Both the position numbers and the translations under genes were made by a program. A stretch of DNA of 64,000 bases, taken from Globodera rostochiensis (taxonomy: Eukaryota > Nematoda > Chromadorea > Rhabditida > Heteroderidae). Below are positions 62,101 through 64,000 of the stretch, one piece after another. The stretch's first letter is position 1; every line of letters starts with the position of its first letter. The notes under the pieces were generated by a model. It worked only from the letters and a program-made list of their open reading frames with translations, ran no database searches and was not told the origin of the DNA. Where the stretch lies: positions 337,290 through 401,289 of the forward strand of contig JAEVLN010000041.1 of NCBI GenBank assembly GCA_018350325.1. The letters run 5' to 3'.

Positions 62101-64000
62101 TCAATGTCTATTCGACCGGAAGATATGATGAATTTGCCGCTGCCGAACCCATAACCATTGCCAAGGTGGAGCCAGAACCGATCGTTGAGTATCCGCGCAT
62201 GGCAGCATACGAAGGTCCGCTGCAAAGCACATCGAAGGGAGTTGAATTGGAGGGGCAGCCGCTGGAAGCACATGTTTCCGCCTATCACCATGGACGTTCC
62301 GATGTGGTGCCAGCAGCGATGGAGACGATCACGTCAAAGCTCACTTCCATCTTCAAGAAGACAACGACTCATGGAGAAGACTACCCGCCAAAGTCTGAGC
62401 CCTTCCTGGGACCAGTGGCACAAACGTATCGCCTCCCGGAACTCGAAGCTGTGCCGGTGATGGACAAGATTGAACGGATACATAAAGGGTAGGAGGGGCA
62501 CAAAGATTGCTAATGGAAAAACAATAAATGATATTATTGACTTGAGAAGAGTTTATGGGAAAATCTGGCATTTTATTGTCTAAATTTTGCTCTTTATTAT
62601 CAATTATTTTCAGCTTCTACGAGGAAGGCCAGATGCCGACGACAGTGGTCCACGAGGAGAGGGAATTGACCCCGTCTGAAGCGGAGAAAAGGCCAGGAAC
62701 ATTGGAGCGAATTACCCATTTGTTCACCAAGCGGACAGCCACGGGCGAAGAGTGGCCGACCATGACGGAGCCGTATACTGGGACGCTTGCAGAGACAAAT
62801 CGAAGGGCGGAGCTTGCGGAGAGTTCTTTTGGAGAGCACGTGAGCGCCTACGCTTCCGGCCGTTCAGACGAGATCGGGCAGCAGGCTGTGACAACAATTG
62901 TGCGTGAACATTACCCGGCAGCAGTTGCTTACGAAGGGCCGCTGAGCGAAACGGCACAGAATTTGGAGCTGGAAGGTGCTCCGCTGAACTCACACGTGAC
63001 GGTCTACCACCACGGTCGCTCTGATCTAGAGGAGACGCCTCTGGCTGCACCTGAGCCGATCACTGAGAAGGTCACAACAAAGATCAGTTCATTGTTCAAG
63101 AGGAAAACACATCATGAGGACTTCCCCGTCTCGGAGCCGTTTACCGGCCCACTGTCTGAAACGACCAGAGTGCCGGAGCTACGCCGCGAGCCCATTGACG
63201 CGATGGTCAATGTCTATTCGACCGGAAGATATGATGAATTTGCCGCTGCCGAACCCATAACCATTGCCAAGGTGGAGCCAGAACCGATCGTTGAGTATCC
63301 GCGCATGGCAGCATACGAAGGTCCGCTGCAAAGCACATCGAAGGGAGTTGAATTGGAGGGGCAGCCGCTGGAAGCACATGTTTCCGCCTATCACCATGGA
63401 CGTTCCGATGTGGTGCCAGCAGCGATGGAGACGATCACGTCAAAGCTCACTTCCATCTTCAAGAAGACAACGACTCATGGAGAAGACTACCCGCCAAAGT
63501 CTGAGCCCTTCCTGGGACCAGTGGCACAAACGTATCGCCTCCCGGAACTCGAAGCTGTGCCGGTGATGGACAAGATTGAACGGATACATAAAGGGTAGGA
63601 GGGGCACAAAGATTGCTAATGGAAAAACAATAAATGATATTATTGACTTGAGAAGAGTTTAGGGAAAATCTGGCATTTTGCTCTAGTTTTGACGAATAAA
63701 ACCAGGCACAGTCGTTGAACAAATTAAAGCTCTTATTATCAATTATTTTCAGCTTCTACGAGGAAGGCCAGATGCCGACGACAGTGGTCCACGAGGAGAG
63801 GGAATTGACCCCGTCTGAAGCGGAGAAAAGGCCAGGAACATTGGAGCGAATTACCCATTTGTTCACCAAGCGGACCGCCACGGGCGAGAAGTGGCCGACC
63901 ATGACGGAGCCGTATACTGGGACGCTTGCAGAGACAAATCGAAGGGCGGAGCTTGCGGAGAGTTCTTTTGGAGAGCACGTGAGCGCCTACGCTTCCGGCC
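47195..64000 (+). CDS. Giant gene with tandem near-identical ~327-residue exons (runs off the window)
   Basis: Unique 5' exons: 47195-47261, 47473-47603, 47725-47820, 47901-47969, 48019-48950; phases agree. The start is MSDGNLPPRPPGGSSS. The fifth exon has a Thr-rich stretch (RQTTTIITTTTTSYK), acidic and Ser-rich sequence, and ends in the last ~37 residues of the repeat. Repeat exons: 49093-50097, 50273-51253, 51429-52409, 52552-53523, 53666-54646, 54789-55769, 55898-56879, 57022-58002, 58131-59111, 59254-60234, 60362-61342, 61508-62488, 62614-63594, then 63753 beyond the edge. All start CTTCTACGAGG and end CATAAAGG|GTAGGA, phase 2-2. Product hydrophilic, no transmembrane segment; internal motifs EPFxGPLxET, VxVYHHGRSD and SLFKRKT. 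The visible part would code roughly 4,770 residues. I do not recognise the family; a cytoskeletal or membrane-skeleton scaffold, such as the giant tail of a nematode ankyrin, is only a guess. Unit 7 is frameshifted. Confidence 0.85.
49093..64000 (+). repeat. Tandem array of ~1.1-kb exon-plus-intron units, at least 14 copies
   Basis: The duplicated unit is one whole exon (981 bp in ten complete copies; 1005 in unit 1, 972 in unit 4, 982 in unit 7) plus its following intron. Intron lengths after units 1-13 are 175, 175, 142, 142, 142, 128, 142, 128, 142, 127, 165, 125 and 158 nt; they differ mainly by loss or gain of two segments, TTGTCTAAAATTTTGCTCTA and AAACCAGGCACAGTCGTTGA. Copies differ by only a few substitutions, introns included, so the array is recent or kept uniform by recombination. 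Confidence 0.95.

Noticed and set aside
49227..63978. Repeated minus-strand ORFs of 72, 79 and 108 aa and plus-strand 100-aa ORFs
   Set aside because: They recur at the same place in every unit because the units are copies. They overlap the phase-consistent plus-strand exons in other frames.

Overview
This window is eukaryotic and almost certainly from a nematode. Genes are split by many short introns (mostly 36-60 nt, GT-AG with a few GC-AG), several start codons sit 2-10 nt after a splice-acceptor-like TTTNCAG (as expected for spliced-leader trans-splicing), and the families present (a nuclear hormone receptor, an astacin of the EGF-CUB-TSP1 type, LATS/Warts, a PMP3-type peptide) fit a worm. 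A plant-parasitic tylenchid is my guess from intron size and sequence style, not something the sequence proves. Nothing bacterial (operators, Shine-Dalgarno sites, CRISPR) was seen.

Layout: 0-0.5 kb, remnant of a FLYWCH/MULE transposase gene (-). 0.5-1.6 kb, short tandem and AT-rich repeats. 1.6-8.1 kb, three head-to-tail + genes: a two-finger FLYWCH-like protein, an unrecognised gene, and CXXC1/CFP1, the DNA-binding subunit of SET1/COMPASS. 8.7-10.9 kb, a DDX5/p68-type DEAD-box helicase (-). 11-13.9 kb, transposon-derived inverted repeats. 14.0-15.9 kb, ZCCHC4 rRNA m6A methyltransferase (+), tail-to-tail with a nuclear receptor (16.0-19.0 kb, -). 20.3-20.6 kb, a two-exon PMP3 peptide (-). 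21.4-23.0 kb, two elements with inverted terminal arrays. 23.3-25.1 kb, TMEM134 (+). 25.4-28.5 kb, an astacin metalloprotease (-). 28.9-29.7 kb, a small orphan membrane protein (-). About 31-38.3 kb, an LDLa/EGF single-pass membrane protein (-) with a minisatellite in one intron. 38.7-39.4 kb, a GGACAT-based minisatellite. 40.4-44.4 kb, LATS/Warts kinase (+). 47.2 kb to the window end, a giant + gene made of near-identical ~981-bp exons.

The giant gene is the most unusual part. A unique 5' region of five exons is followed by at least 14 consecutive, phase 2-2 exons, each encoding about 327 residues, separated by homologous 125-175-nt introns. Each exon contains a smaller ~60-residue repeat. 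It encodes a long, hydrophilic, repetitive protein that I do not recognise with certainty. One unit (the seventh) carries a single-base insertion.

The other theme is a dense population of small non-autonomous DNA transposons, many with identifiable target-site duplications (8 bp, hAT-like; 9 bp, Mutator-like; TA, mariner-like). They sit in introns, directly after a stop codon, or next to a start codon. Where I give full exon chains (CXXC1, ZCCHC4, the helicase, TMEM134, PMP3, the 232-aa membrane protein and the 321-aa zinc-finger protein), total coding length divides by three and splice phases agree. The LDLa/EGF gene, part of LATS, the C-terminal half of the receptor and the 3.4-4.6 kb gene remain partly unresolved.
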